The notes under the pieces: generated by a model
Databases searched by the model: none
Told to the model about the DNA's origin: nothing
Seen by the model: only the letters and a program-made list of their open reading frames with translations
Translations under genes and position numbers: made by a program
NCBI GenBank assembly: GCA_963710975.1
Contig: CAVQCG010000004.1
Span: forward strand, 620,001 to 684,000
Direction of reading: 5' to 3'
Length of the DNA: 64,000 bases
Origin: JBBQXH01 sp963710975
GTDB taxonomy: Bacteria; Actinomycetota; Thermoleophilia; Gaiellales; Gaiellaceae
Shown: one piece after another, positions 41,086 through 49,455 of the stretch
Layout: every line of letters starts with the position of its first letter
Position numbering within the stretch: position 1 is the stretch's first letter

Positions 41086-42404
41086 AGAGGTATCACCTCA
41101 CGACGTTCGGATGCCAGATGAATGCCCACGATTCCGAGCGGATCAAGGGATTGCTGGAGGAACTCGGGCTCGGCGAGGCGCCGTCCCAGGCAGAGGCAGA
41201 TGTGATCGTCTTCAACACCTGCACGATTCGCGAGAAGCCGGATCAGCGGTTCGCGGCTCACCTCGCGCAGGCCCGGGCACTCAAGGATCGCGATCCGACC
41301 CGGGTGATTGCAGTCGGAGGGTGCTACGCGGAGGCCCAGCGGGAGAGGCTATTCGAGCTCTACCCGTTCGTCGACGTTGCGTTCGGTCCCGGTTCGATCC
41401 CGCATCTCGCCGAGTGGCTCGGCGCGGGTGGAGAGGCGCCGCGCGGGCGCTTCGCGGAGTGGCAGCATTTCGCGGGGCACCTACCCGTGCGGCGTGAGCG
41501 TCAGTACCAGGCATGGGTCCAGATCTCGATGGGCTGCAACTCGAAGTGCGCGTACTGCATCGTGCCCGCGGTGCGAGGTCGTGAGCAGAGTCGCCAGCCC
41601 GACGACATCATTGGAGAGGTGAGGCGACTCGCCGCCGATGGCGTGCGCGAGGTGACGCTCCTTGGTCAGAACGTCAATTCGTGGGGTCGAGATCTGGCTC
41701 CTCGGAGCGTCAGGGAGTTCGGCGGGCTCCTGCGGGCGATCGACGGAGTCGACGGTATCGAGCGCATCAGGTTCACGAGCCCTCATCCCAAAGACTTCAG
41801 GGAGCCGGTGATCAACGCCATGGCCGAATGCCATGCCGTCTGTGAGCACTCGCACCTTCCTGTCCAATCAGGCTCGAGCAGGATCCTGAAGGCGATGCGC
41901 CGTACATACTCGCGAGAGCGCTATCTCGTCCTGGTCGAGCGCTTGCGTGATGCCATTCCAGAGCTCGCGCTCACAACCGACTTGATCGTAGGGTTCCCCG
42001 GCGAGTCCGAGAAGGATTTCGAGGAGACGGTCTCGCTTGTCGAGGAAGTGCAGTTCGACGGAGCGTTCACTTTCGTCTTCAGCCCACGGCATGGCACGGA
42101 GGCTGCCACCCTCCCCGATCAGGTCGCCGAGGATCTGAAGCAAACGCGGATCGAGCGACTTATCGAGGTCGTCCAACAGGTCGCAGCGAAACGGAACGCT
42201 GAACGCGTGGGGAGCGTCGAGGAGGTGCTCGTCGAGGGGCCGAGCAGGACGGATCCGATGCTTCTTCGCGGGCGAACCAGGCGCAACACGACCGTGAACT
42301 TTGCGGGAGACGCTCAGATCGGAGATCTCGTACCTGTCCTGATCGAGGGCTCGACTTCGATGACACTCCGCGGTAGCCAGCGCGCATCTGTCGCGGTTTC
42401 GTGA
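41082..42404 (+). CDS. miaB: tRNA-2-methylthio-N6-dimethylallyladenosine synthase
   Basis: 440 aa. Radical-SAM methylthiotransferase that modifies i6A37 of tRNA. The N-terminal cluster Cys are in FGCQMNA, FNTCTIRE and GGCYAE; the radical-SAM motif is CNSKCAYC (Cys152, 156, 159). A C-terminal TRAM domain follows. It is co-transcribed with miaA, whose product makes its substrate. GTGA overlap with rny. Confidence 0.95.
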   Translation: MKRYHLTTFGCQMNAHDSERIKGLLEELGLGEAPSQAEADVIVFNTCTIREKPDQRFAAHLAQARALKDRDPTRVIAVGGCYAEAQRERLFELYPFVDVAFGPGSIPHLAEWLGAGGEAPRGRFAEWQHFAGHLPVRRERQYQAWVQISMGCNSKCAYCIVPAVRGREQSRQPDDIIGEVRRLAADGVREVTLLGQNVNSWGRDLAPRSVREFGGLLRAIDGVDGIERIRFTSPHPKDFREPVINAMAECHAVCEHSHLPVQSGSSRILKAMRRTYSRERYLVLVERLRDAIPELALTTDLIVGFPGESEKDFEETVSLVEEVQFDGAFTFVFSPRHGTEAATLPDQVAEDLKQTRIERLIEVVQQVAAKRNAERVGSVEEVLVEGPSRTDPMLLRGRTRRNTTVNFAGDAQIGDLVPVLIEGSTSMTLRGSQRASVAVS

Positions 42405-42448
42405 CGCGCCCGATGCGCCCTGCACGGGTTCCGCGCGTTTCTGGAATG

Positions 42449-42454
42449 TACGCT
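42449..42454 (+). promoter_or_regulatory. -10-like TACGCT upstream of miaA
   Basis: It lies 35 nt before ATG 42490. Unlike the leaderless cases it would leave a short leader that includes AGGGAG next to the start. Confidence 0.3.
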
Positions 42455-42489
42455 TGAAGCGGAGGGAGGCCCGCGGCGGCCCCAGGGAG

Positions 42490-43428
42490 ATGTCCGTTTC
42501 AGACAAGGGCGCCACGACACTCGAAGGCCTCGTGATCGGAATCTTCGGACCGACCGCGTCAGGCAAGAGCTCTGTCGCCGAGGCGATCGCAGCTCGGGTG
42601 CCCGCCACGATCATCTCCGTCGATTCGATGCAGGTGTACCGCGGTGTTGGAGTCCTCACAAATCAGCCGACGCATCCCACCCGACTCGTGGGCATCTGGC
42701 CACTCGCTCACGAAGGATCCATGGGCGAGTTCGCGGCACGTGCGCACGGTGAGGTGGACGCCGCGCTCGGAAGCGGACACATCCCGATCCTGGCAGGCGG
42801 CACCGGACTTTACTTCCGGGCCGCGATCGCCGACATGGACATCCCACCCGTCGCGCCCGACGGCTCACGAGCCCGCTGGGAGCGTCTCTACGACCGTCGC
42901 GGTGCTGCCGTTGCCCACGCTCAGCTGAGGGAGCGTGATGCGCGAGCCGCCACCGTAATCCATCCCAACGACCGGAGGCGGGTCGTGCGCGCGCTCGAGC
43001 TCGCCGACATCGGGCGGTCGCTCCGACCGCGAGACGACCGTCTCTGGTCTGACAAGACCCGCCATCCGACGCTGCTCATCGGCCTCGAGGTCGATCGTGA
43101 CATCCTTCGTGACCGCATCCGGGCACGGACGCAGACGATGGTCGAACGTGGGGCCGAGGCTGAAGCCCAACGGGCTCTTGCAGGCTCGATCTCGCCCGCT
43201 GCGCGTGAGCTGATCGGGCTGCGCGAGCTGACCGAGCTCAGCCGCGAGGACGCGGTCGCAGCGATCGAGCTGCGCACGGGGCAGTACGCCGCGTACCAGA
43301 GGAAATGGATGCGCCGGATCCCGGGCATCGTTACCGTTCAGGCCGACCGCCCACCGGGCGAGATTGCGGATGAGATTCTCGAAATGGCACGGGCTCGGCA
43401 ACGACTACCTGCTGGTCGAGCGGGCTGA
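42490..43428 (+). CDS. miaA: tRNA dimethylallyltransferase
   Basis: 312 aa from ATG 42490; TTG 42454 and GTG 42532 are alternatives. It adds dimethylallyl to A37 of tRNA. P-loop GPTASGKSSV (about residues 17-26), then SVDSMQVYRGVGVLTNQPT, LAGGTGLYFRA, NDRRRVVRALE, and the C-terminal RQYAAYQRKW-like TGQYAAYQRKWMRRIPG. Its 3' end overlaps dapF by 59 nt. Confidence 0.94.
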   Translation: MSVSDKGATTLEGLVIGIFGPTASGKSSVAEAIAARVPATIISVDSMQVYRGVGVLTNQPTHPTRLVGIWPLAHEGSMGEFAARAHGEVDAALGSGHIPILAGGTGLYFRAAIADMDIPPVAPDGSRARWERLYDRRGAAVAHAQLRERDARAATVIHPNDRRRVVRALELADIGRSLRPRDDRLWSDKTRHPTLLIGLEVDRDILRDRIRARTQTMVERGAEAEAQRALAGSISPAARELIGLRELTELSREDAVAAIELRTGQYAAYQRKWMRRIPGIVTVQADRPPGEIADEILEMARARQRLPAGRAG

Positions 43429-44170
43429 CAGCGGCGCGCTCTGGCCGGAGCTCGTTCGGCTCCTCTGTGACTACCACCGCGGGATCGGCGGCGACGGGGT
43501 GCTCGAAGTGGTCGACGTAGAGGGCTCGACAGCCGAGATCGTGATCTGGAACCCGGACGGCTCGACTGCAGAGCTATCCGGGAACGGCACCCGCATCGCC
43601 GCGCGGTGGCTAGCCGGACGCAGTCACGCGGACCGCGTGACTGTCACCGTGGGCGCTCGGATCGTCGACGCGACGATGCGAGGCGGTCTGCTGGTGGAGC
43701 AGGATCTCGGTGCGGTGATCGTGGGAGATTCAGAGACGCTCGACGTCGGAGGCGCGGAGCTCGAGTTCACGCCGGTGTCGGTGGGAAACCCGCATGCGGT
43801 CATCGAGGGCCTGCCCGATCGAGAGGCACTCCTCGGCCTCGGCCCGCTCGTCGAGCAGCATGAACGCTTCCCCGACCGCACGAACGTCCAGCTCGTTCGG
43901 GTCGAGAACGTCCACGAGATCACCGTCAGGGTCTGGGAGCGCGGGGTGGGGGAGACCCAATCCTCCGGAACGAGCGCCTGCGCTGCCGCCGCTGCGATGA
44001 TCGCTCGGAGTCGGTGCGAGAGCCCGGTGACCGTCAAGCTCCCCGGGGGTGACCTCGTGGTCGAGCTCGACGACCAGTGGCGTGCCCGCTTGACGGGCCC
44101 GGCACAGGAGATCTGCCGGGGCGAAGTCGCGCAGGAACTCCTCGCCGAGGTTCAGACAGCGACGCCATAG
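43370..44170 (+). CDS. dapF: DapF-family epimerase with Ser in place of both catalytic Cys
   Basis: 266 aa from ATG 43370, inside miaA. DapF interconverts LL- and meso-diaminopimelate by a two-Cys acid/base mechanism. The fold motifs are intact: WHGLGNDY, GIGGDGV, NPDGSTAEL, SVGNPHAV, ERGVGET. But the first catalytic Cys is Ser70 (ELSGNG instead of xxCGNG) and the second is Ser199 (QSSGTS instead of xxCGTG). Cys204 in GTSACA is close to the second site. No frameshift or stop, so this is not decay. It may be a variant epimerase or act on another substrate. It is convergent with dapD (19-nt overlap). Confidence 0.88.
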   Translation: MRFSKWHGLGNDYLLVERADSGALWPELVRLLCDYHRGIGGDGVLEVVDVEGSTAEIVIWNPDGSTAELSGNGTRIAARWLAGRSHADRVTVTVGARIVDATMRGGLLVEQDLGAVIVGDSETLDVGGAELEFTPVSVGNPHAVIEGLPDREALLGLGPLVEQHERFPDRTNVQLVRVENVHEITVRVWERGVGETQSSGTSACAAAAAMIARSRCESPVTVKLPGGDLVVELDDQWRARLTGPAQEICRGEVAQELLAEVQTATP

Positions 44171-44973
44171 CTCCGCAGGGCGTCGTTCAGACTGACCTTG
44201 CGGTCCGTCGATTCCGTGCGGCGGCCGATGATGAGCGCAGCCGGGAGCTCGTACGTGCCGGCCGGGAACTCCTTCGAGCGCGAGCCAGGTACCACCACCG
44301 AACGGGGAGGTACGTGGCCTCGGTACTCGACGGGCTCATTGCCAGTCACGTCGATGATCGGCGTCGACGCGGTGAGCACCACATTCGCCCCGAGGACGGC
44401 CTCCTCGCCGACCAGGACTCCTTCCACGACGATGGATCGAGAGCCGACGAAGGCCCCGTCCTCGATCACCACCGGGGTAGCCTGAGGAGGTTCGAGAACG
44501 CCGCCGATCCCGACCCCTCCCGACAGGTGAACATCTGCGCCGATCTGGGCACAGGACCCGACGGTTGCCCAGGTGTCGACCATCGTCCGCGGCCCGACCC
44601 ACGCGCCGATGTTGACGTAGCTCGGCATCAGCACGACTCCTTCCGAGAGGTAGGCGCCGTACCGCGCCACCGCGGGCGGTACGACACGAACGCCCAGCTC
44701 CGGAACGATCCGCTTGAGCGGCACCTTGTCGAAATACGAGAACGGACCCACCTCGACCGGCTCGGACTGCCGGAGACGGAAGGAGAGCAGGATCGCCTTC
44801 TTCACCCACTCGTTCGCGGTCCATATGCCCTCACGCTTCTCGGCAACACGCAGGCGGCCCCCATCGAGGAGATCGATGACCTCGCTCACGGCGTCAGCAC
44901 CCTCCATCGCGTCCTCGGCAGAGAGCCCCCAGAGTCGCTCGATCGTGCGCTCCAGATCATGGACGTCGGTCAC
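44152..44973 (-). CDS. dapD: Tetrahydrodipicolinate N-succinyltransferase
   Basis: 273 aa from GTG 44973, which overlaps the dapC stop (GTGA) and has GAGGAGG upstream. It succinylates tetrahydrodipicolinate. A helical N-domain (VIDLLDGGRLRVAEKREGIW, WVKKAILLSFRL) leads to a left-handed beta-helix (MPSYVNIGAWVGPRTMVDTW, GSCAQIGADVHLSGGVGIGG). This is the enterobacterial-type DapD, not the mycobacterial type. Last gene of dapE-dapC-dapD. Confidence 0.94.
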   Translation of the reverse strand: MTDVHDLERTIERLWGLSAEDAMEGADAVSEVIDLLDGGRLRVAEKREGIWTANEWVKKAILLSFRLRQSEPVEVGPFSYFDKVPLKRIVPELGVRVVPPAVARYGAYLSEGVVLMPSYVNIGAWVGPRTMVDTWATVGSCAQIGADVHLSGGVGIGGVLEPPQATPVVIEDGAFVGSRSIVVEGVLVGEEAVLGANVVLTASTPIIDVTGNEPVEYRGHVPPRSVVVPGSRSKEFPAGTYELPAALIIGRRTESTDRKVSLNDALRSYGVAV

Positions 44974-46115
44974 AGGACCTCCTCGAGGATGCGGGCAGCT
45001 GCCCGACACTGCTCTTCGGTCGGGACGAGCGCAAGGCGGACGTAGCCCTCGCCCGAGGGACCGAGGTAGGAGCCCGGGGCCACCACCAGTCCGTGCTCGA
45101 GGAGCCTGAGAGCGAACGCTTCCGACGAGTCGCCGTCTCGTAGCCCGATCCAGAGATACATCGTCGAAGGCCCGCCCGCGTTTCGGAGGCCCTTCCGCTC
45201 GAGAACGGGGAGGAGGACCTCACGTTTGCGTGCGTACCGTGCACGGGCCTCCTCGACATGTGATTCGTCGTTCCATGCGGCCACGGCAGCGCGCTGGACG
45301 AACTCTTGCGGCGCCGTCCCGATGGACGGCCTGAAGAGCCCGAGCGCCGAAACGGCATCGGACGATCCGGCGACGAACCCGCAGCGGTACCCCGTCATCG
45401 AGGACCGCTTGCTGAGGCTGTGCACCGCGATCACGTTCTCGCAGCCGGCCTGGAGAGCGCTACCGGGCGGGTCGGAGAAGTACAGCTCGCTATAGGCCTC
45501 ATCGGAGGCGAGCAGAAAATCGTGTTCTGCCGCGAGCTCCGCCAGACGCTCGTAGAACTCGGGCGGTGCCTCAGCGCCTGTCGGATTGTTCGGGTAGTTG
45601 ACCCAGACGAGCGCTGCTCGCCTCCAGTCCGACTCCGTGACCGCGTCGAGATCCGGGAGATACCCATTCGACTCGAGCAGCGGGAGGCGGAGCACCTCGG
45701 CGCCCGCGAACCGTGCGCCACGCTCTGCAACCGGGTATCCCGGCTCAGTCGTCAGGACGAGGTCGCGGCCTCCAGCCGGATCGACGACGATCTGGGCGAG
45801 GCTGAAGATGAGCTCCTTTGCACCAAGCGTCGGGATGATCTGCCGTTCCGGATCGAGCGCCAGGCCGAACCGTCGCCCCAGCCAGCCGGCGATTGCCTCG
45901 CGCAGCTCGGGGAGGCCGCGCGCCTTGGGGTAGGCCATCGTCTCCCTCATCCCGGCGACGAGAGCCTCACGAATGACCGGCGCGGTTGGCTCACGCGGGT
46001 CGCCGACGCCGAAGTCGATGATCGGAACCCCCGCGTCGCCGAGCCGCCGCTTCGCGTCGTCAAGGCGGACGAACGGATAGGTTCCGAGCTCGTCGAGAAG
46101 CGGCGACCTGTGCAT
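44970..46115 (-). CDS. dapC: Succinyldiaminopimelate transaminase (class I/II aminotransferase)
   Basis: 381 aa. PLP enzyme; fold-type-I landmarks are DFGVGDPREPT, VNYPNNPTGA, SDEAYSELYF and the PLP lysine in HSLSKRSSMTGYRCGFVAG (about residue 232). The DapC function is taken from its place between dapE and dapD; sequence alone would allow another aspartate-family aminotransferase. It starts 2 nt after dapE. Confidence 0.88.
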   Translation of the reverse strand: MHRSPLLDELGTYPFVRLDDAKRRLGDAGVPIIDFGVGDPREPTAPVIREALVAGMRETMAYPKARGLPELREAIAGWLGRRFGLALDPERQIIPTLGAKELIFSLAQIVVDPAGGRDLVLTTEPGYPVAERGARFAGAEVLRLPLLESNGYLPDLDAVTESDWRRAALVWVNYPNNPTGAEAPPEFYERLAELAAEHDFLLASDEAYSELYFSDPPGSALQAGCENVIAVHSLSKRSSMTGYRCGFVAGSSDAVSALGLFRPSIGTAPQEFVQRAAVAAWNDESHVEEARARYARKREVLLPVLERKGLRNAGGPSTMYLWIGLRDGDSSEAFALRLLEHGLVVAPGSYLGPSGEGYVRLALVPTEEQCRAAARILEEVL

Positions 46116-46117
46116 GC

Positions 46118-47200
46118 CTATTCGAACCTCGTGACGAACCGCTGGAGGGCCTCGAGCGTTCTGCCGAGCTCAGCAACGGCGATTCGCTCATCCCTCGTGT
46201 GTGCGTATCCGGTTGCGCCGGGCCCGAGATTGACGGCGTCGATCCCCTCGTCGGTGAACTGGGCGACGGGGGTCCAGGCCTGTTTCGGCTCGATTCGATA
46301 GTCACCCGCGGCCCGGAGCCGCTCGACGAGGGGCGTTCTCGCCGACACGCGACCCGGAGGCGAATAGCTCGTGACAGCCAGCTCTCCGCTGTCGCCGACG
46401 AGCTCCTCGAGCCTCGCCCTCGCCTGCGCAACGGTCCGGTTCGGCGCGAACCGGAAGTTGAGACGGCACTCCACGAGATCGGGAATCACGTTGTCCGCAA
46501 CACCGCCGTGGATCTGGGTGACGTTCAGCACCTCGGTGAACGTCAGGCCCTCGATGTCGACGGGCAAGGGTGCGATCTGCGTCAGGGGAAGCAGCTTGTC
46601 GACCGCGATGCCGATTGCATTCACGCCGTGCCAGGGCCGTGCGGAGTGAGCGGCCAGCCCGCGGAAGGTCAGCGTTGCGTTCAGATTGCCGAGACAGCCC
46701 GCCTGAATCGTGTTGTCCGTCGGTTCCAGGACGATGGCGAGCGAGGCCTCCCGGAGCTCTGGGCAGGCCGCAAAGATCGCGGGAAGTGGACTCTCGTCAG
46801 CCGGCAGCTCCTCACGGGCGAAGAAGAGAAGGCCGACGTCGACGTCCCTGTCGGGCCGCGCCTCGTCGAGCCAGGCTGCGAGCTCGAGCATCACCGCGAG
46901 CCCACCCTTCATGTCGCTCGCGCCGAGGCCGACAACCCAGCCGTCGTCCATTCTTCCTGGGAGGTTGTCCTGGATCGGGACGGTGTCGAGATGTCCGGCG
47001 AGAAGGATCAGCGGCCTCTCCGGCAAGCGCTCCGTGACGTAGAAGAAGCCTTCCCCGTCCGCAAAGCGCTCGTCGAATGACTTCACGGGGATGGCCGCCT
47101 GGACGGCTTCGGCAATCGCCGCCTCGTTCCGGCTGACTGACGGAATGTTCACGAGCCCGAGGGTCCGTTCTGCCAGCCGCCGTTCCGTCGCAGCATCCAT
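46118..47200 (-). CDS. dapE: Succinyldiaminopimelate desuccinylase
   Basis: 360 aa, M20 zinc peptidase fold. It releases LL-DAP from its succinylated form. Metal-site motifs AGHLDTVP (about residues 69-76), GLGASDMKGGLAV, AREELPADESPL and C-terminal GPGATGYAHTRDE. First gene of the operon with a leaderless -10. Together with dapC and dapD it completes the succinylase branch. Confidence 0.93.
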   Translation of the reverse strand: MDAATERRLAERTLGLVNIPSVSRNEAAIAEAVQAAIPVKSFDERFADGEGFFYVTERLPERPLILLAGHLDTVPIQDNLPGRMDDGWVVGLGASDMKGGLAVMLELAAWLDEARPDRDVDVGLLFFAREELPADESPLPAIFAACPELREASLAIVLEPTDNTIQAGCLGNLNATLTFRGLAAHSARPWHGVNAIGIAVDKLLPLTQIAPLPVDIEGLTFTEVLNVTQIHGGVADNVIPDLVECRLNFRFAPNRTVAQARARLEELVGDSGELAVTSYSPPGRVSARTPLVERLRAAGDYRIEPKQAWTPVAQFTDEGIDAVNLGPGATGYAHTRDERIAVAELGRTLEALQRFVTRFE

Positions 47201-47209
47201 CGCACGGGA

Positions 47210-47215
47210 AATGTA
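47210..47215 (-). promoter_or_regulatory. -10 element TACATT, 9 nt before the ATG of dapE
   Basis: Minus-strand promoter for dapE-dapC-dapD, divergent from hflX. Confidence 0.45.
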
Positions 47216-47248
47216 GCCAGGCGGGGCGCGCGCGCCGGGAGCGAGTGG

Positions 47249-47254
47249 CAGAAT
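47249..47254 (+). promoter_or_regulatory. -10-like CAGAAT, 7 nt before the GTG of hflX
   Basis: It fits the spacing rule but lacks the initial T. Confidence 0.3.
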
Positions 47255-47261
47255 CCCCGGG

Positions 47262-48572
47262 GTGGCACACCATCAACCGGATCCTGCGCCCGGAGCCGAG
47301 CCCGAGCGGGGGTTCCTGGTGGCGGTGCTCCGGCCGGATGCCGACGAGGACGACGAGCTCGGCGAAGTGCGCGAGCTGATGCGGACTGCCGGCGTCGAGC
47401 CGGTTGGCGAGCTGGTACAGCGACGGGCCAGGCCGGATCCCCGTACCTACGTCGGCAAGGGCAAGTTCGTCGAGGTCCAGGCTCAGGTCTCCGCCGGGGA
47501 CGCGGAGTCCGTCATCGTGGACGACGAGCTGGATCCGAGTCAGCAGCGGCGACTCGAAGATGCGCTGAAGCTTCGCGTCGTCGATCGAACCCAGCTCATC
47601 CTCGACATCTTCGCGCAGCACACTCGAAGCGCGGAGGGCAAGCTCCAGGTCGAGCTCGCACAACTCGAGTACAACCTCCCGCGAATGCGCGGAATGTGGC
47701 ATCACCTCGAGCGCCTCGGAGGCGGCATCGGGACGCGCGGCCCGGGCGAGTCTCAGCTCGAGACTGACAGGCGTCTCGCGCGCCGCCGGATTGGCCTCCT
47801 CAAGCGAAAGCTCAAGTCGCTCGAGACGCAGCGAGCCACTCAGCGGACCGCCCGCCACCGGGCCGCCACGCCGCTCGTCGCGCTCGCCGGCTACACGAAC
47901 GTCGGAAAGTCGACGTTGCTGAACGCCCTGACCGACGCCTCCGTCTCGGTCGACGACCGGCTCTTCGAGACGCTCGACCCGACGACGAGAGCGTTCGAGC
48001 ACGAGGGCCGCCGATATCTGGTCACCGATACGGTCGGGTTCATCCGACGCCTTCCGACGCAGCTCGTCGAGGGCTTCGCGGCGACGCTCGAGGAGACGCT
48101 CGCTGCAGATCTCATCCTGCACGTGGCGGATGGATCGGCGCCGGGCGATCGCCTGACCGAGCAGATCGCGGCCGTCGAACGCGTCCTCGGCGAGATCGGT
48201 GCCGTCGACATCCCCACGCAGCTCGTGCTGAACAAGGTCGACGCGCTCGACCCGCTGGCACGCCGCCGGCTCCGTAATCGCCACCCAGACGCAATCCAGA
48301 TTTCGGCCCGAACCGGTGAGGGTCTTGTCCAGCTGCGAGAGCGTGTCGCGGAGCGCTTTGCCGAGCGCTTCGAGCCGGTACGCCTTCTGATTCCCCACTC
48401 GGAGGGCGCTCGTCTCGCCGAGCTGTACGAGCTCGGGGCGCCGGTCGACGAACGGCAGGACCTTCCGGAGGGCGTGCTCCTCGTCGCCCGGCTTCCGCGG
48501 CTTCAACGATCCCGGTTCGCGCCGTACATCGTCGGCGAGGCCAGCGAGCCCGTCGCTCGTCCACACCGGTGA
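47262..48572 (+). CDS. hflX: Ribosome-splitting GTPase HflX
   Basis: 436 aa. It splits stalled 70S ribosomes under stress. N-terminal HflX domain (RTYVGKGKFVEVQAQV, DDELDPSQQRRLED, RTQLILDIFAQHTRSAEGKL, GGIGTRGPGESQLETDRR), then G domain with G1 GYTNVGKST (about 210), G3 DTVGFI and G4 NKVD. Heads an hflX-dut-NUDIX unit with GTGA couplings. Confidence 0.95.
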   Translation: MAHHQPDPAPGAEPERGFLVAVLRPDADEDDELGEVRELMRTAGVEPVGELVQRRARPDPRTYVGKGKFVEVQAQVSAGDAESVIVDDELDPSQQRRLEDALKLRVVDRTQLILDIFAQHTRSAEGKLQVELAQLEYNLPRMRGMWHHLERLGGGIGTRGPGESQLETDRRLARRRIGLLKRKLKSLETQRATQRTARHRAATPLVALAGYTNVGKSTLLNALTDASVSVDDRLFETLDPTTRAFEHEGRRYLVTDTVGFIRRLPTQLVEGFAATLEETLAADLILHVADGSAPGDRLTEQIAAVERVLGEIGAVDIPTQLVLNKVDALDPLARRRLRNRHPDAIQISARTGEGLVQLRERVAERFAERFEPVRLLIPHSEGARLAELYELGAPVDERQDLPEGVLLVARLPRLQRSRFAPYIVGEASEPVARPHR

Positions 48573-49003
48573 TCCACCTTCCTGTCGTCCGCCTCCGGGC
48601 CGAGGCCATCCTCCCGCGAAGCGCGTACCCCGGAGATGCGGGTCTCGATCTGTCCGCGTGCGAGCGCGTCGAGCTGCGACCAGGCGAGCGGGCGGCGATT
48701 TCAACGGGAATCGCAGTGGCGCTCCCGGCGGGGTACGCGGGGTTCGTCCAGCCGAGATCCGGGCTTGCAGCCGACAACGGAATCACGATCGTCAACGCAC
48801 CCGGCCTGATCGACTCCGGCTACCGGGGTGAGGTGAAGGTGGTGCTCCTGAACACCGACCGCAACGAGACCTTCGTCGCTGAGATCGGAGACCGGATCGC
48901 GCAGCTCGTCGTCCTGCCTGTCCCCGTCGTGGAAGCGATCGAGGTGCAGGAGCTCCCCGAGAGCACGCGCGGCGCGCGCGGGTTTGGCTCATCACAGCTG
49001 TGA
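48569..49003 (+). CDS. dut: dUTP diphosphatase
   Basis: 144 aa. It hydrolyses dUTP to dUMP. Five trimeric dUTPase motifs are seen: YPGDAGLDL, PRSGLAADNGI, NAPGLIDSGYRGE, RIAQLVV and RGARGFGSSQL. Complete and typical. GTGA overlap with hflX and with the next gene. Confidence 0.95.
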   Translation: MIHLPVVRLRAEAILPRSAYPGDAGLDLSACERVELRPGERAAISTGIAVALPAGYAGFVQPRSGLAADNGITIVNAPGLIDSGYRGEVKVVLLNTDRNETFVAEIGDRIAQLVVLPVPVVEAIEVQELPESTRGARGFGSSQL

Positions 49004-49455
49004 TGGAGCCGAGGATCCGCGTATCCGCGCTCCTGCGGCGTGACGACCGGATCCTCCTCTGCCGCCACGAGAAGCCCGGAAAGCAGTACTGGCTGCTGCC
49101 GGGAGGAGGCGTCAACGGCGGCGAGACACTCGTCCGGGCGTTGCAGCGTGAGCTGACCGAGGAGTTGGGCATCGAGGAGGATCTGCCGCTCGAAGGCCCG
49201 ATTGCGCTTGCCGAGTCGATCAGCCCATCCGCGTCGCTTGCGCCGCGCCACATCGTGCACATCATCTTCGCCGGCCATCTCGGCGACCGCTCCCTCGAGG
49301 CGCTCACCTCGAGCGATGCCGCCGTGCGAGGGCACCGGCTCTTCGACCTCGAGGAACTCTCCGAGATCGCGCTGCACCCGCCGATCCAGCGGTTCCTGCG
49401 CCGCTGGCAGCCGGGCGATCCGGTCGTGTACCTCGGGGCGCTCTGGGCTCCCTAG
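49000..49455 (+). CDS. NUDIX hydrolase
   Basis: 151 aa (GTG 49000, or ATG 49003 in the TGATG overlap with dut). The Nudix box is GGVNGGETLVRALQRELTEE followed by LGI (residues about 39-61), fitting GX5EX7REUXEEXGU. Such enzymes cleave nucleoside diphosphate-linked compounds. With dut upstream, nucleotide-pool cleaning is plausible, but the substrate is not readable. Its stop overlaps the convergent gatD by 4 nt. Confidence 0.9.
   Translation: MMEPRIRVSALLRRDDRILLCRHEKPGKQYWLLPGGGVNGGETLVRALQRELTEELGIEEDLPLEGPIALAESISPSASLAPRHIVHIIFAGHLGDRSLEALTSSDAAVRGHRLFDLEELSEIALHPPIQRFLRRWQPGDPVVYLGALWAP

Noticed and set aside
46812..48704. 630-codon minus-strand frame opposite hflX
   Set aside because: Antisense to hflX, which has all GTPase motifs.
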